A stretch of DNA of 64,000 nucleotides from Cohaesibacter haloalkalitolerans (GCF_003574655.1 NZ_QNUM01000005.1:124001-188000), one strand, 5' to 3'. Counted from the stretch's first letter, positions 16,014 through 25,754 are shown. Notes: generated from the sequence alone by a model not told the origin. Translations and numbers: made by a program.

Positions 16014-17609
16014 ATGGACGTAAAGCTCAAATTCTGCGGCGCCGCAGGCATCGTAACCGGTTCATGCTATCTGGTTCAGACGGCGGGACATAAATTTCTT
16101 GTCGATTGCGGCATGTTCCAGGGTACCAAGGCAGTCCGGTCCCTCAATTACGACGGCTTCCCCTTCGAGCCAGCCGAGATTGATTTCGTGCTCTTGACCC
16201 ATGCCCATATCGACCATTCCGGCCTGTTGCCAAAGCTCTACAAACAGGGTTTCACGGGGCCGACCTACATGACTGAGCCAACCGTCGATCTGCTTGCCGC
16301 TATGTTGCCTGACAGTGGCCACATCCAGGAAATGGACGTGATGAACCTCAACAGACGCAACACCCGTCGTGGCAAGCCCGAGATTGAGCCGATCTACACC
16401 CAGCAGGATGCTTTCGAATGTCAGACCTATTTCAGATCTGTCCCCTCGGAGGAATGGGTCGATATCGAAGGTATCCGCGCCAAATACTGGAATGCAGGTC
16501 ACATTCTGGGCTCCGCCTCCATTGCCCTCGAAATCCCATCCGATGATCCAAACGAGGAGAGCCTGCGGGTGTTGTTCTCCGGCGACCTTGGCCCTGATCA
16601 CAAGCTCTTCTATCCGGACCCGGCTGCCTCATCAGACTATGACTATGTCATCTCCGAGAGCACCTATGGCGGGCGCAATCGCCCGACTGTGACTCCGGAG
16701 CAGAAACGGCAGACCCTGTTGGAAGAAATCCAACTTGGCCTCAAGGACAACGGCCTGTTGCTCATCCCGTCCTTTGCCGTGGAACGGACACAGGAACTGC
16801 TGGCTGATATTCTGATCCTGCAGCACACAGGCCAATTGCAGGACGTGCCGATTTTCCTCGATAGTCCTCTGGCGATCAAGGCAACCGAAGTGTTCATCAA
16901 ACACGCGGGGGAACTGGAGGATGTCGGAGATTTCGTCAACAAGCTCGATACCTCGCGCATTCGCTTCACCCAATCGGTGGAAGAGAGCAAGGGCCTCAAT
17001 CGCATCAAGTCTGGCGCCATCATCATGGCTGGCAGCGGCATGTGCGATGCCGGTCGCATTCGTCACCACATCAAGAACCACATGTGGCGGACCAACACGA
17101 CGCTGCTGTTGGTGGGCTATCAGGCTGAAGGGTCTCTAGGTCGGCTGCTCGCCAACGGCGCCGAGAAGGTGCGTATTCAAGGCGAGGAAATCAGGATCCG
17201 TGGCAAGGTACGCCAGCTTGAAACCTATTCCGGTCACGCCGATGGCGATGAACTGATCGAGTGGATCCTCGAACGCCAGCCAATCCGCCACGGCCTGTTC
17301 CTCTGTCATGGCGAGCAGGAAGCCTCGGAAGCCTTGAAGGCAGCATTGGTCGAGAAGGGGTTGCCGGAAAAGATGATCACGATTCCGGCCATTGACGATG
17401 AAGTAAACCTGTCGGTCAAGGGCCTGGCAGAATACGCGCCAAACATCAAGCATCGTGTCCAGCAGTGTGATGTCTGCGGCTGGGACGCCCACAACGAGTT
17501 TGCCGAATTGCAGATCGACCTCAAGGAGGCGTTCGACAAACTGGCCGACGAAAAGTCCCGCAAGGCATTGGCTCGGCGTATCAAGCGTGCGCTGGAAGCT
17601 GCTGAATGA
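16014..17609 (+). CDS. MBL-fold beta-CASP metallo-hydrolase/RNA exonuclease
   Basis: This 531-residue enzyme has an N-terminal metallo-beta-lactamase domain with the metal motif THAHIDHSGLLP and a YWNAGHILGSASIAL ligand strand. A beta-CASP insertion (ESTYGGRNR, PSFAVERTQELLADIL) and a C-terminal Zn-dependent RNA-metabolising region (YSGHADGDELIEWI, LCHGEQEASEALK) follow. Members process RNA, as in the YSH1/CPSF-73-like family. GGAGAAAGGAAG precedes the ATG. A strong terminator follows. Its exact RNA target is unknown. Confidence 0.92.
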   Translation: MDVKLKFCGAAGIVTGSCYLVQTAGHKFLVDCGMFQGTKAVRSLNYDGFPFEPAEIDFVLLTHAHIDHSGLLPKLYKQGFTGPTYMTEPTVDLLAAMLPDSGHIQEMDVMNLNRRNTRRGKPEIEPIYTQQDAFECQTYFRSVPSEEWVDIEGIRAKYWNAGHILGSASIALEIPSDDPNEESLRVLFSGDLGPDHKLFYPDPAASSDYDYVISESTYGGRNRPTVTPEQKRQTLLEEIQLGLKDNGLLLIPSFAVERTQELLADILILQHTGQLQDVPIFLDSPLAIKATEVFIKHAGELEDVGDFVNKLDTSRIRFTQSVEESKGLNRIKSGAIIMAGSGMCDAGRIRHHIKNHMWRTNTTLLLVGYQAEGSLGRLLANGAEKVRIQGEEIRIRGKVRQLETYSGHADGDELIEWILERQPIRHGLFLCHGEQEASEALKAALVEKGLPEKMITIPAIDDEVNLSVKGLAEYAPNIKHRVQQCDVCGWDAHNEFAELQIDLKEAFDKLADEKSRKALARRIKRALEAAE

Positions 17610-17618
17610 CAATGACTT

Positions 17619-17660
17619 TTGCCCGGTGGTCATTTGGCCATCGGGCAATTGTTTTCCTTT
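17619..17660 (+). terminator. Rho-independent terminator of the metallo-hydrolase gene
   Basis: An 11-bp stem with one G-U pair (17619-17629 with 17638-17648) is followed by a T-rich tail (TTGTTTTCCTTT). Confidence 0.82.
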
Positions 17661-17681
17661 GTTGGCTTTTGCGAGCCAACC

Positions 17682-18338
17682 TCAGCTTGATTGCTTCACA
17701 TACTCCAGAAGCGCTGCATAGTCGGTAAAGCTGAAGGCGTGCGGCAGCTCGGAAAGCGGCGTCTGTCGATAGCCTTCCTCATAGAGCGCGCATCTCACGC
17801 CAGCGGCGTGGGCCGTGGCCGCGTCCACTTCGCTGTCCCCGACAAACAGGCAATCTGCAAGGTCAAACCCTTCATAACAGGCCCACAGGGGTTCCGGCGC
17901 CGGTTTGCGCTGAGAGAGGGTGTCCCCGCCAATCACCTTGCTGAAGAAGGGCGTGAAGTTGAGATCCTCAAGAATGATGCGGGTCGGTGCTTCAGGCTTG
18001 TTGGTGCAAAGGCCAAGGGTGATCCCCATGTCGACAAAGGCCTCAAGGCACTCCCTCACACCCGGGAAGGGCTGGGTGTTCTTGTCTTCAAGCACCAGAT
18101 CATAGAGCGCGAGATATTCCCCGTTGATGGCGCTGCGATTGGATTCATCGATCGGCAGTCCTGCGGCCTTGCAGATCTTGTCGACCAGAACCGGGATGCC
18201 ATTGCCCACGAACGAACGCACCTGCGCCTGTTCCAGAGGCTTGCAACCATGTGCGGCAAGCAGTTTGTTGGCGGTGATGTGCAGATCAGGCACACTGTCG
18301 ACCAGAGTCCCGTCCAAATCGAATACAATTGCTTTCAT
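17682..18338 (-). CDS. gph: HAD-family phosphoglycolate phosphatase-like
   Basis: This 218-residue HAD phosphatase has all four motifs: DLDGTLVDS (nucleophile Asp), LCTNKPEAP, the lysine in LSQRKPAPEPL, and FVGDSEVDAATAHAAG. The cap domain is of the Gph type, so dephosphorylation of 2-phosphoglycolate is likely. The ATG at 18338 (MKAIVFDLDG) is the only start giving a normal N-terminus; the longer frame upstream is not protein-like. It is divergent from phnM. Confidence 0.88.
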   Translation of the reverse strand: MKAIVFDLDGTLVDSVPDLHITANKLLAAHGCKPLEQAQVRSFVGNGIPVLVDKICKAAGLPIDESNRSAINGEYLALYDLVLEDKNTQPFPGVRECLEAFVDMGITLGLCTNKPEAPTRIILEDLNFTPFFSKVIGGDTLSQRKPAPEPLWACYEGFDLADCLFVGDSEVDAATAHAAGVRCALYEEGYRQTPLSELPHAFSFTDYAALLEYVKQSS

Positions 18339-18641
18339 TCTGGTTTTTCCTTTTTTAGGGTCAAACCCCGGCTCCATCGGGCCAACCTGTTCAAGGGATA
18401 AAGGCTGGAGGGGGAGGATGCAATGCCGCTGGCGTGTCGCTGTGCGTTTTGCTCCGATTCCTTGGTGGAATCCGTGCGCGACGCATTGACCGCCGTCAGG
18501 CAAACATGTGCGGTGCAATCCCACTGTGGCCTATCTGTAATCAAAGTGACATCTTTGGGGTGTCCCTTGATCCTCTCGACCGGCTTGATATCCGGTTCCC
18601 GTCCCGTCGCATCATGTCGTTTCCCTTCAAGGATCAAATCC
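18339..18641. other. Divergent gph-phnM intergenic region
   Basis: 303 bp between divergent starts. No gene, operator or repeat was recognised, and no Pho-box-like direct repeat (CTGTCAT) was found by eye. Confidence 0.5.
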
Positions 18642-19856
18642 ATGCTCGAATTCACAATCGTCGGTGCCAAGGTCTTTCTGCCCGATCAGATCGTTGAAAC
18701 CACGGTCACCGTCACCAATGGTGTCATCTCGGCTATCGGTGACACAGTAACGGGCAGGGAGATCGACGGCAGGGGACATCTGCTGGCCCCGGCTCTGATC
18801 GATATCCATGGCGACGCCTTCGAGCGGCAGCTGATGCCGCGCCCCAATGTGTTCTTTCCCATGGAGGCGGCCCTTCTGGAAACCGATCGGCAACTGGCCT
18901 CGAACGGTATCGCCACGGCCTACCACGCACTGTCGATCAGCTGGGAGCCGGGGCTGCGCAGTGTTGAACGAGCGCGCGAAATGATCCGCGCCATCATGAC
19001 CCGGGCTGACCGGCTGACCGTTGAAAACCGCATCCAGTTGCGATGGGAAACCTTCTGCCTTGAGGGGATAGACCTGCTCAGGGAAACGCTGGACGGACCG
19101 CTGACCCCATCCCTTGCATTCAATGACCATACGTCCATGGCCATGCTGCACCCGGACATGCCATTGCAACACCGACCGTTCGAGCATTCCCCACAGTTCC
19201 CGGTGGTGAACGCAGATGACCCCGCCTTTCGTGCCAAAATGGCCGGACGAGCCGAGCGCTCCGGCCTTTCCACCACCGACTATGCCGAGCTGCTCAAAGA
19301 CCGCTGGCGGATGCGGCCACTCGTCAGGGACGCCATCGCGGAGGTGGGGCAACTGGGACGCAGCAGGAATGCGCCAATGCTCAGCCATGATGATACGCAG
19401 GACGAGACACGCGACTTCTATCGCAGCCACGGCGCGACGATCTCGGAATTTCCTATGGCCGTGTCAGTTGCTGCCGTTGCGCAGGAGCGGGGCGATATGG
19501 TGGCCTTTGGCGCTCCCAATGCAGTACGCGGCGGCAGCCACCTTGGCGCGTCACCCAATGCCGGCGACATGGTGGAAGCCGGGCTCTGCTCCATTCTGGC
19601 TTCGGACTATTACTATCCGGCGATGCTGGCAGCCGTGGCCCGTCTGGATGCCGAAAAGCGGGCGGATCGCCTGAGCCTTTGGAAGCTTGTCTCGACCAAT
19701 CCCGCAAGAGCGATGAAGCTCGATGATCGTGGAGAGATTGCCGTTGGCAGGCGGGCAGATCTGGTTTTGGTCGATTGGCCCGCAGGCCATGTGCCCGCTG
19801 TCCGGCATACATGGGTTGCCGGTCGCACCGCCTACAGCGCCACCCCGCAGGGCTAG
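18642..19856 (+). CDS. phnM: Alpha-D-ribose 1-methylphosphonate 5-triphosphate diphosphatase (PhnM)
   Basis: This 404-residue amidohydrolase-fold enzyme acts in the C-P lyase pathway. It removes pyrophosphate from the ribose triphosphonate intermediate. Diagnostic marks are PALIDIHGDAFERQLMPRP, LAFNDHTSMA, LSHDDTQDETR, GAPNAVRGGSHLG and ILASDYYYPAML. The ATG at 18642 follows AAGGA; the longer frame upstream lacks similarity. No other phn gene is in the window, so it is either an outlying part of a C-P lyase regulon or serves another substrate. Confidence 0.93.
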   Translation: MLEFTIVGAKVFLPDQIVETTVTVTNGVISAIGDTVTGREIDGRGHLLAPALIDIHGDAFERQLMPRPNVFFPMEAALLETDRQLASNGIATAYHALSISWEPGLRSVERAREMIRAIMTRADRLTVENRIQLRWETFCLEGIDLLRETLDGPLTPSLAFNDHTSMAMLHPDMPLQHRPFEHSPQFPVVNADDPAFRAKMAGRAERSGLSTTDYAELLKDRWRMRPLVRDAIAEVGQLGRSRNAPMLSHDDTQDETRDFYRSHGATISEFPMAVSVAAVAQERGDMVAFGAPNAVRGGSHLGASPNAGDMVEAGLCSILASDYYYPAMLAAVARLDAEKRADRLSLWKLVSTNPARAMKLDDRGEIAVGRRADLVLVDWPAGHVPAVRHTWVAGRTAYSATPQG

Positions 19857-19988
19857 GCGGGAAAAGGAGAGAGGGAGGCCTTTTCTGCCTGAGGTCCGGA
19901 CCCGATCCGAACCGCACTTTTGGACGAGCGACCGGCTAGACGTGGTGCTTTCGCTCCAGCCCGAAGGGGATGAGAGACCGGCTCGACT

Positions 19989-20249
19989 TCATTGGTCCCG
20001 CCGCTCGACCTGATCCGGATCAGCGGTGATCGGCCGGTAGATCTCGACCCGGTCACCATCTTCCAGAACCTTGTTGAGCTTGGCGATGCGCCCGAATATG
20101 CCAACCTTCTGCGTCTTGAGATCGATGTCGGGGAACTGGTTGAGCACGCCGGAGCGGTGAATGGCTTCCTCTATGGTGCAGCCATCAGGCATTTCCATCC
20201 GCAGCCAGACCTTGTGCGTGGGGGTGACATAGGCAACGCCGATATTCAT
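19989..20249 (-). CDS. rnfH: RnfH family protein
   Basis: This 86-residue ubiquitin-like beta-grasp protein (UPF0125/RnfH) has GCTIEEAIHRSGVLNQFPDIDL and the terminal VEIYRPITADPDQVERRDQ typical of the family. It is the last gene of the minus-strand rnfABCDGEH operon, 11 bases after rnfE. Rnf operons of diazotrophs often end with rnfH; its role there is unknown. Confidence 0.9.
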   Translation of the reverse strand: MNIGVAYVTPTHKVWLRMEMPDGCTIEEAIHRSGVLNQFPDIDLKTQKVGIFGRIAKLNKVLEDGDRVEIYRPITADPDQVERRDQ

Positions 20250-20260
20250 GAAGGTCTCTC

Positions 20261-20956
20261 CTATATCGTGATGTGCCCGCCGATGAGGTCCGTCTCGTCC
20301 TGCCGTGCCTTACGGGCTTTTTCGAACTGGTTGTCGATCATCCGCTTGCCGACGAGGATGAGGCTCAGCATGATGAACCCGCCCGGTGGCAGGATGAAGA
20401 TGAGAAAGCCGGGGTAATCCGGAATGACGGTCACTTCCAGAAAGCTGAAGGCCGGTCCGAGCAACAGCGAGGCACCTGAAAAGAGGGTGCCGGACCCCAC
20501 AATCTCGCGCACCGCGCCGAGCAGGACAAGGGCAAGGGTGAAACCCACTCCCATCATCAGACCATCAAGTACCGAGGGCAGGATACGAGCCTTGGAGGCA
20601 AAGCTCTCAGCACGACCGAGAATGGCACAGTTGGTGACGATCAGCGGAATGAACAGGCCTAGGATCTTGTAGAGGTCATGCAGATAGGCATTCATGTAGA
20701 GATCGACAATCGTTACCAGCCCGGCGATGATCAGCACATAGGCGGGAATGCGGATTTCCGGCTCGATGAAATTACGCAAAAGGGAGATGAGCAGGCCCGA
20801 AGCCACCAGCACGGCAGTGGTGGCCAATCCCAGACCAAGGCCGTTGGTGGCGGTGCCGGTAACGGCCAGCATCGGGCAGAGCGCCAGCGTTTGCGAAAAC
20901 AGGATCGTATTGGTCCAGAGGCCCTCAAGGGTGATCTCGCGATAGCTTTTTGTCAT
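20261..20956 (-). CDS. rnfE: Electron transport complex subunit RnfE
   Basis: This 231-residue six-helix membrane subunit of the Rnf ferredoxin:NAD oxidoreductase has the paired half-site cysteine segments LALCPMLAV and VTNCAILGR, which bind an intramembrane Fe-S centre in the RnfA/RnfE pair. The start at 20956 has AGGAAA 7 bases upstream and overlaps the rnfG stop (ATGA). Rnf drives endergonic ferredoxin reduction using the ion gradient to feed nitrogenase. Confidence 0.96.
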   Translation of the reverse strand: MTKSYREITLEGLWTNTILFSQTLALCPMLAVTGTATNGLGLGLATTAVLVASGLLISLLRNFIEPEIRIPAYVLIIAGLVTIVDLYMNAYLHDLYKILGLFIPLIVTNCAILGRAESFASKARILPSVLDGLMMGVGFTLALVLLGAVREIVGSGTLFSGASLLLGPAFSFLEVTVIPDYPGFLIFILPPGGFIMLSLILVGKRMIDNQFEKARKARQDETDLIGGHITI

Positions 20957-21678
20957 GATCGGTTTCCTTTGCATGACCCGTCAGGGCAGGTGAGGATCTC
21001 GTCTTTGTGGGCCTTGAAGAATTCCAGCCCGCTGCGCACTGAAAGCACCACGGCGCGCGGGGTGATGGTCGCCCCGGACAGCTGGTCGAAATAGCCACCG
21101 TCCTTCTTGACCTTCCACTGGGCCTCGGAGGGTTCAGCGAGCGAGCGCCCGGAAAACTGCTTGATCCAGTCGCCGCGCTTGGATTCGATCCGGTCGCCAA
21201 GCCCCGGTGTTTCGGTGTGTTGCAGCACCTCGACGCCAAGCAGAGTGCCGTTCGGGTCCACCCCGATAATCGACAGGATCGGTCCGCCATACCCCACCGC
21301 GCTGACCTGGTAGGCAACCGCGGTCAGTGTTCCCTGACGGTAGGCGGGATAGACGGTTCGGGCGCCATTCGTGTCCTTGATGGTAAAGGCGTCGTGGACC
21401 AGATCATTGTCATGCAGGCTCGCCGGGATGACCAGCGCCAGAGAGGATTGCAAATCTTCCTTTTGCCTTATGGCAATCGGGTCCAGCGTCGCCATGTAGC
21501 TGGAGGCGAGGATAAGGGCCGAGATCAGGCAGAAGCCACCAAGCACCGTCGCCAGATAGGCCGGATTGTCGTGATACCTCATATAGAGCGCCTTGATCCT
21601 GTCGCGCATGGCATTCCCCGCGTCAGGCTGACCATCAGGGGCCTTGAAGGTATCGGCGTTCAATTCGCTCTCGCTCAT
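20953..21678 (-). CDS. rnfG: Electron transport complex subunit RnfG
   Basis: This 241-residue flavoprotein subunit has one N-terminal membrane anchor (YLATVLGGFCLISALILASSY, about residues 43-63). It carries the FMN-binding domain with SGATITPRAV, where the threonine carries covalent FMN. It starts MSESELN at 21678, overlapping the rnfD stop. Length and layout are normal for Rnf. Confidence 0.95.
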   Translation of the reverse strand: MSESELNADTFKAPDGQPDAGNAMRDRIKALYMRYHDNPAYLATVLGGFCLISALILASSYMATLDPIAIRQKEDLQSSLALVIPASLHDNDLVHDAFTIKDTNGARTVYPAYRQGTLTAVAYQVSAVGYGGPILSIIGVDPNGTLLGVEVLQHTETPGLGDRIESKRGDWIKQFSGRSLAEPSEAQWKVKKDGGYFDQLSGATITPRAVVLSVRSGLEFFKAHKDEILTCPDGSCKGNRS

Positions 21679-22766
21679 CGTGCCTCTCCCTTGCTGGTTT
21701 CCTTGAGGTTGATCGGGTCGCCCTTGCGGGTTCGGCCATAGATGCGCGGCTTGATATAGGTGTCGATCAGCGGCACCGTGGCGTTCATCAGAAGGATCGC
21801 GAAGGCCACGCCCTCTGGATAGGCCGCCCATGTGCGAATGATGAAGGTCAGGGTGCCGACGCCCGCCCCGAAAATGATCTTGCCCAGAGGCGAGCCGGGG
21901 GCCGTGACGTAGTCCGTCGCGATGAAAAACACCGCAAAGGCAAAGGTGCCCGAGACCAGATGCACCAGCGGGCTGGCAAAGTGGGCAGGATCGAGAAAAT
22001 GGGCAAGGCCGGAGAGGGCACTCATGGCCCCGATCATTGCTACGGGAATGTGCCAGGTGATGATGCGGGTGGCCAACAGGAACAGGCCTCCGATCAGTGC
22101 CAGAATGGCTGACGTTTCGCCCATCGAGCCCGGAGCGAAACCAATGACCATGTTCTTGAGGTCGAACGATTGGGCAAGGATCTGTTGCAACACCTCGCCG
22201 CGCCCGAGCTCGGTCTTGATCGTGCCGAGCAGCGAGGCGCTGGTGATGGCATCAATCTCCGGATGGCCGCCGAAGGTGATTGCCAGTCCGCGAATGAAAT
22301 CGGGCGCTGCGCCGCTATAGATCGGCTGGGGTCCCAGAAACTGGGTCATCTGGATTGGGAAGGAAATGAGCAGCACCGTACGGGCCACCATCGCCGGGTT
22401 GAAGACATTCTGCCCGAGGCCGCCAAAGGCCTGCTTGGCCAGCATGATGGCAATCAACGAGCCAACTGCCCCGATCCACCAGGGCGCCCAAGGTGGCAGG
22501 GTCATGGCCAACAGCCAGCCGGTCAGGATGCCCGAGCCATCGAGCAGGTGGAGCTTCACCGGTTTGCCCGCCAACTTGAGGCACAAGGCCTCGGCGAGGA
22601 TGGCTGCCGCCACCGTAACCAGAAACAGATAGATCGAGGGCCAGCCAAACTGGACAAAGCCGAACAGGGTGGAGGGCAGCAGCGCCACCATGACGAGCCC
22701 CATGGTGCGGGAAACACTGGCTCCCGAGTGGGAAAACGGTCCGGCTGTGATATTGACGTCACTCAT
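21675..22766 (-). CDS. rnfD: Electron transport complex subunit RnfD
   Basis: This 363-residue polytopic membrane subunit (NqrB/RnfD family) has a GQNVFNPAMVARTVLLISFP segment, several hydrophobic helices and the flavinylation region DAITSASLLGTIK, where a Thr or Ser in the TSAS segment would carry FMN. It overlaps both neighbours by four bases. Confidence 0.95.
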   Translation of the reverse strand: MSDVNITAGPFSHSGASVSRTMGLVMVALLPSTLFGFVQFGWPSIYLFLVTVAAAILAEALCLKLAGKPVKLHLLDGSGILTGWLLAMTLPPWAPWWIGAVGSLIAIMLAKQAFGGLGQNVFNPAMVARTVLLISFPIQMTQFLGPQPIYSGAAPDFIRGLAITFGGHPEIDAITSASLLGTIKTELGRGEVLQQILAQSFDLKNMVIGFAPGSMGETSAILALIGGLFLLATRIITWHIPVAMIGAMSALSGLAHFLDPAHFASPLVHLVSGTFAFAVFFIATDYVTAPGSPLGKIIFGAGVGTLTFIIRTWAAYPEGVAFAILLMNATVPLIDTYIKPRIYGRTRKGDPINLKETSKGEAR

Positions 22767-24319
22767 GCTTTCGCCCTTGCTTTGTGATGGTCCGGCGCGG
22801 AGATGACATCCTCTGTCATAACTCCGGCCACACCCTCTGATCCCATGGTTGCCTCCTCCTGTTCCTCCTTGCGCTTCTTGGCTTCCCGTTCAGCCTTCAT
22901 GCGTGCCATCGCAGCCTGCTTTTCCTTCTTGATCTTCTCCATGCGAGCGTCGTGGAACTGCACCAGCCGCTTGGTCTCCTCCTGCTTGTGGGCGGCGCGC
23001 TGCTTGGCGGTGAGGCTGCCTTTGGCATAGTTGAAATACTGCACCAGCGGGATGTTGGCCGGGCAGACAAAGGAGCAGGAGCCGCAGGCGATGCAATCCC
23101 TGAGGCCGATATCAACCGCACTCTCCAGCTCATCTGCCTTGATACGGGCTGCCATTTCATAGGGCATCAACCCGCAGGGGCAGGCGGCAACACAGGAGGT
23201 GCAGCGAATGCAGGGCATGATCGGCTTTTGCGAGGTCTCCTTGCGTCCCAGAGCCAGAATGCCATTCGAGCCCTTGACGACTGGTGCGCGGGTGCTGGAA
23301 ACAGGGTCGCCCATCATTGAGCCACCCAGCAGCAGTTTTTCCGGCTCATCAATGAAGCCGCCGCAATGCTCGATGATGTGGGAGATCGGGGTGCCGATCG
23401 GAACCTCGAAATTGCCCTTGCGCCGGATCATCTCGCCGCTGACGGTCACAATGCGGGAAATGAGCGGGCGCCCAAGCCGGACGGCCTGCTGGATGGCATA
23501 GGTGGTGGCAACATTCTGCACGATCACGCCAACGTCAGCGGTCAGCGCCCGCGCAGGAACCTCCTGTCCGGTGAGGATCTGCACCAGATGCTTGGCAAAG
23601 CCGGTCGGGTAGCGGGTCGGCACCTCCACGACCTTGATGTCGTAGCGGTTCTGCGCCTGCGCTTCCCTTTTGAGCGCCTTGATGGCATCAGGCTTGTTTT
23701 TCTCCACGCCAATCAGCGCCTTGGTGACACCAATGGTGTGACAGATAATGGCGACACCATCGAGAATTTCGGCTGCCCGTTCGCGCATCAGGCGATCATC
23801 GCAGGTGATGTAGGGTTCGCACTCGGCCGCATTGATCACCAGCGTATGCAGCGGTCCGCGGGTGCGCAGATTGAGTTTGACAGCCGCCGGGAAGGCCGCG
23901 CCGCCAAGGCCCACGACACCGGCCTCGGCCACACGCCGGGCGATCTCGTCCGGTTCGGTTGCAAAGGGATCAAGGGGCGGCGGCAGGTCTCCCCATTCGT
24001 CCTTGCCATCAGGTCTGAGCGTGATGGTCGGTTCTGGCAGGCCCGAGGCATGCGGCGCGACAAAGCGGCCGATGGCGATGATCCGCCCGGATGTCGGCGC
24101 ATGAATGGTGGCCGATACCGATCCGCGGGAAAGCGCCAGCACCTGTCCCTTCTTGACGGTATCGCCTTTTTCGACGATCGGATTGGCGGGGGCGCCTGTG
24201 TGCTGCTTGAGGGGGATGCGCATCAGGGTCGGCAGAGGAATCTGTTCGATCTTTTCGTTCTCGGCCAGTTCCTTGCGCCCGTCGGGGTGAATGCCCCCTT
24301 TGATCTTGAATAGTCTCAT
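22763..24319 (-). CDS. rnfC: Electron transport complex subunit RnfC
   Basis: This 518-residue peripheral subunit carries the NADH and FMN sites (GLGGAAFPAAVKL, then ECEPYITCDDRLM) and two [4Fe-4S] motifs (CIRCTSCVAACP and CIACGSCSFVCP). A lysine/glutamate-rich coiled tail of about 80 residues follows (KIKKEKQAAMARMKAERE). The tail is longer than in the minimal E. coli-type core but common in diazotroph Rnf proteins. Confidence 0.96.
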   Translation of the reverse strand: MRLFKIKGGIHPDGRKELAENEKIEQIPLPTLMRIPLKQHTGAPANPIVEKGDTVKKGQVLALSRGSVSATIHAPTSGRIIAIGRFVAPHASGLPEPTITLRPDGKDEWGDLPPPLDPFATEPDEIARRVAEAGVVGLGGAAFPAAVKLNLRTRGPLHTLVINAAECEPYITCDDRLMRERAAEILDGVAIICHTIGVTKALIGVEKNKPDAIKALKREAQAQNRYDIKVVEVPTRYPTGFAKHLVQILTGQEVPARALTADVGVIVQNVATTYAIQQAVRLGRPLISRIVTVSGEMIRRKGNFEVPIGTPISHIIEHCGGFIDEPEKLLLGGSMMGDPVSSTRAPVVKGSNGILALGRKETSQKPIMPCIRCTSCVAACPCGLMPYEMAARIKADELESAVDIGLRDCIACGSCSFVCPANIPLVQYFNYAKGSLTAKQRAAHKQEETKRLVQFHDARMEKIKKEKQAAMARMKAEREAKKRKEEQEEATMGSEGVAGVMTEDVISAPDHHKARAKA

Positions 24320-24331
24320 TGGGTCAATCCA

Positions 24332-24868
24332 TCAACTTGCCAGAGAGAGTTCTGGCTTCGGCCAGTGCCAGGTTTGGATGGTCGCGGTTTCCTTGCGCAT
24401 GGTGATGGCCCCGGTCGGGCAGACCTCTGCGCAATTCTCGCAACCGGTGCAGGCGTCATCGACAACACCGTGGATCTGTTTGGATGCCCCCACGATGGCA
24501 TCCGTCGGGCAGCGCTTGGCGCATTTGGTGCAGCCGATGCAGAGGTCTTCAAAGACAAAGGCAATCATCGGCCCGGTGTCCTTCATGGCCGACAGATCGG
24601 CCTCAACGCCAAGCTTTTCCGCCAGAGCTGCAGCAAGCGTCTTGCCGCCAGGTGGGCACAGGGTCACGTTGGCGCTGTGCTCGGCCAACGCGTTGGCAGC
24701 ATCTGAACAGCCCAGAAAGCCGCATTGGCCGCAGTTCGAGCCCGGCAGAAGCTCCTCGATTTCCCCGGCGATCGGGTTGCCTTCGACGCGCAGGTAATGC
24801 GCAGCCAGCCCGAGACCTCCGCCCAAAAGCACCCCCAAAGCCAGAAGAGCACCCATTGCTGCCAACAT
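24332..24868 (-). CDS. rnfB: Electron transport complex subunit RnfB
   Basis: This 178-residue iron-sulfur subunit is the probable ferredoxin docking partner. It has an N-terminal membrane helix, a first cluster motif CGQCGFLGC with a later Cys (VTLCPPGG), and two [4Fe-4S] ferredoxin motifs (CIGCTKCAKRCP and CTGCENCAEVCP). It sits between rnfA and rnfC in the usual order. Confidence 0.96.
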   Translation of the reverse strand: MLAAMGALLALGVLLGGGLGLAAHYLRVEGNPIAGEIEELLPGSNCGQCGFLGCSDAANALAEHSANVTLCPPGGKTLAAALAEKLGVEADLSAMKDTGPMIAFVFEDLCIGCTKCAKRCPTDAIVGASKQIHGVVDDACTGCENCAEVCPTGAITMRKETATIQTWHWPKPELSLAS

Positions 24869-24918
24869 GTCAAAATCCTCTTGTTGCTTGTTGTCTGCTG
24901 CGAATGCAGGCCTTGCGG

Positions 24919-25500
24919 CTAGTGGGAAACCAGTCCGGCAAATCCCATGAAGGACAGGGACAGAAAACCGGCGGTGAGAAAGGCAATCGGCGTCCCCTTG
25001 AAGAGGGTGGGAACTTCCGCCAGCTTGATCCGTTCCCTGAGCCCCGAGAAGAGAACCAGAACCAGCGAGAAGCCGAGCGCCGAACCCAACCCGAACAGCA
25101 CGCTCTCATAGAAGGTGTGGTCTTCCTGAATGTTGAGCAGCGCCACGCCCAGTACGGCGCAGTTGGTCGTGATCAGTGGCAGGAAGATGCCAAGCCGCTG
25201 ATGCAGCACCGGCGAGAATTTGCGGATCGCCATTTCCGTGAACTGGACAATGGCGGCGATGAGCAGAATGAGCGTCAGGATGCGCAGATACTGAAGCCCC
25301 AGCGGCTCGAGCAAAAACCGCTCGACCACCCAGGCGGCGGTGGCTGCAAGGGTCAGAACGAAGGTCGTGGCAAAGCCCATGCCCAGCGCCGCCGACAGCT
25401 TGTTCGACACACCCATGAAGGGACATAGACCCAGAAACTTGACCAGCACCACATTGTTGACGAGGGCGGTCTCAAGAAGGATCAGCAGTGTATGTTCCAT
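24919..25500 (-). CDS. rnfA: Electron transport complex subunit RnfA
   Basis: This 193-residue six-helix membrane subunit has the paired [11 protein letters not shown] and [10 protein letters not shown] cysteine segments. The ATG at 25500 ([16 protein letters not shown]) is chosen because it gives the standard N-terminus; the longer frame runs back through the sigma-54 promoter. It is the first gene of the rnf operon, expressed from the minus-strand promoter at 25547-25562. Confidence 0.96.
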   Translation of the reverse strand: MEHTLLILLETALVNNVVLVKFLGLCPFMGVSNKLSAALGMGFATTFVLTLAATAAWVVERFLLEPLGLQYLRILTLILLIAAIVQFTEMAIRKFSPVLHQRLGIFLPLITTNCAVLGVALLNIQEDHTFYESVLFGLGSALGFSLVLVLFSGLRERIKLAEVPTLFKGTPIAFLTAGFLSLSFMGFAGLVSH

Positions 25501-25546
25501 GAAGGCAATCCGTTCGCCTGATTGAAAAAGGTCTTGCAAGCCCGTT

Positions 25547-25562
25547 TGCATCAACCGTGCCA
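25547..25562 (-). promoter_or_regulatory. Sigma-54 (-24/-12) promoter of rnfABCDGEH
   Basis: Minus-strand TGGCACGGTTGATGCA keeps the GG-N10-GC spacing, and the -24 element is perfect. It lies 47 bp from the rnfA start and about 136 bp from the activator site. Confidence 0.82.
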
Positions 25563-25697
25563 AGCGGGATGACTTTCTGGTGGTATCGGGGCTAAGGGGC
25601 TGAATTCTGCGCACTCGGCCGCCTCTTGCGCGGCAGGCCATGGGACAGGTCACTTGAGGGGCATTTGCTACAATATTGCGCGTGTCGGTTCGCCTTT

Positions 25698-25713
25698 TGT
25701 CGGAAATGCGACA
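25698..25713. promoter_or_regulatory. NifA upstream activator sequence shared by rnf and nifLA
   Basis: TGT-N10-ACA within the extended palindrome TTGTCGGAAATGCGACAA. It is the only such site seen between the divergent operons. Confidence 0.85.
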
Positions 25714-25754
25714 ACAGGACACGGCAAACTGGCCAAAATCCGCGTCCTTTCATT

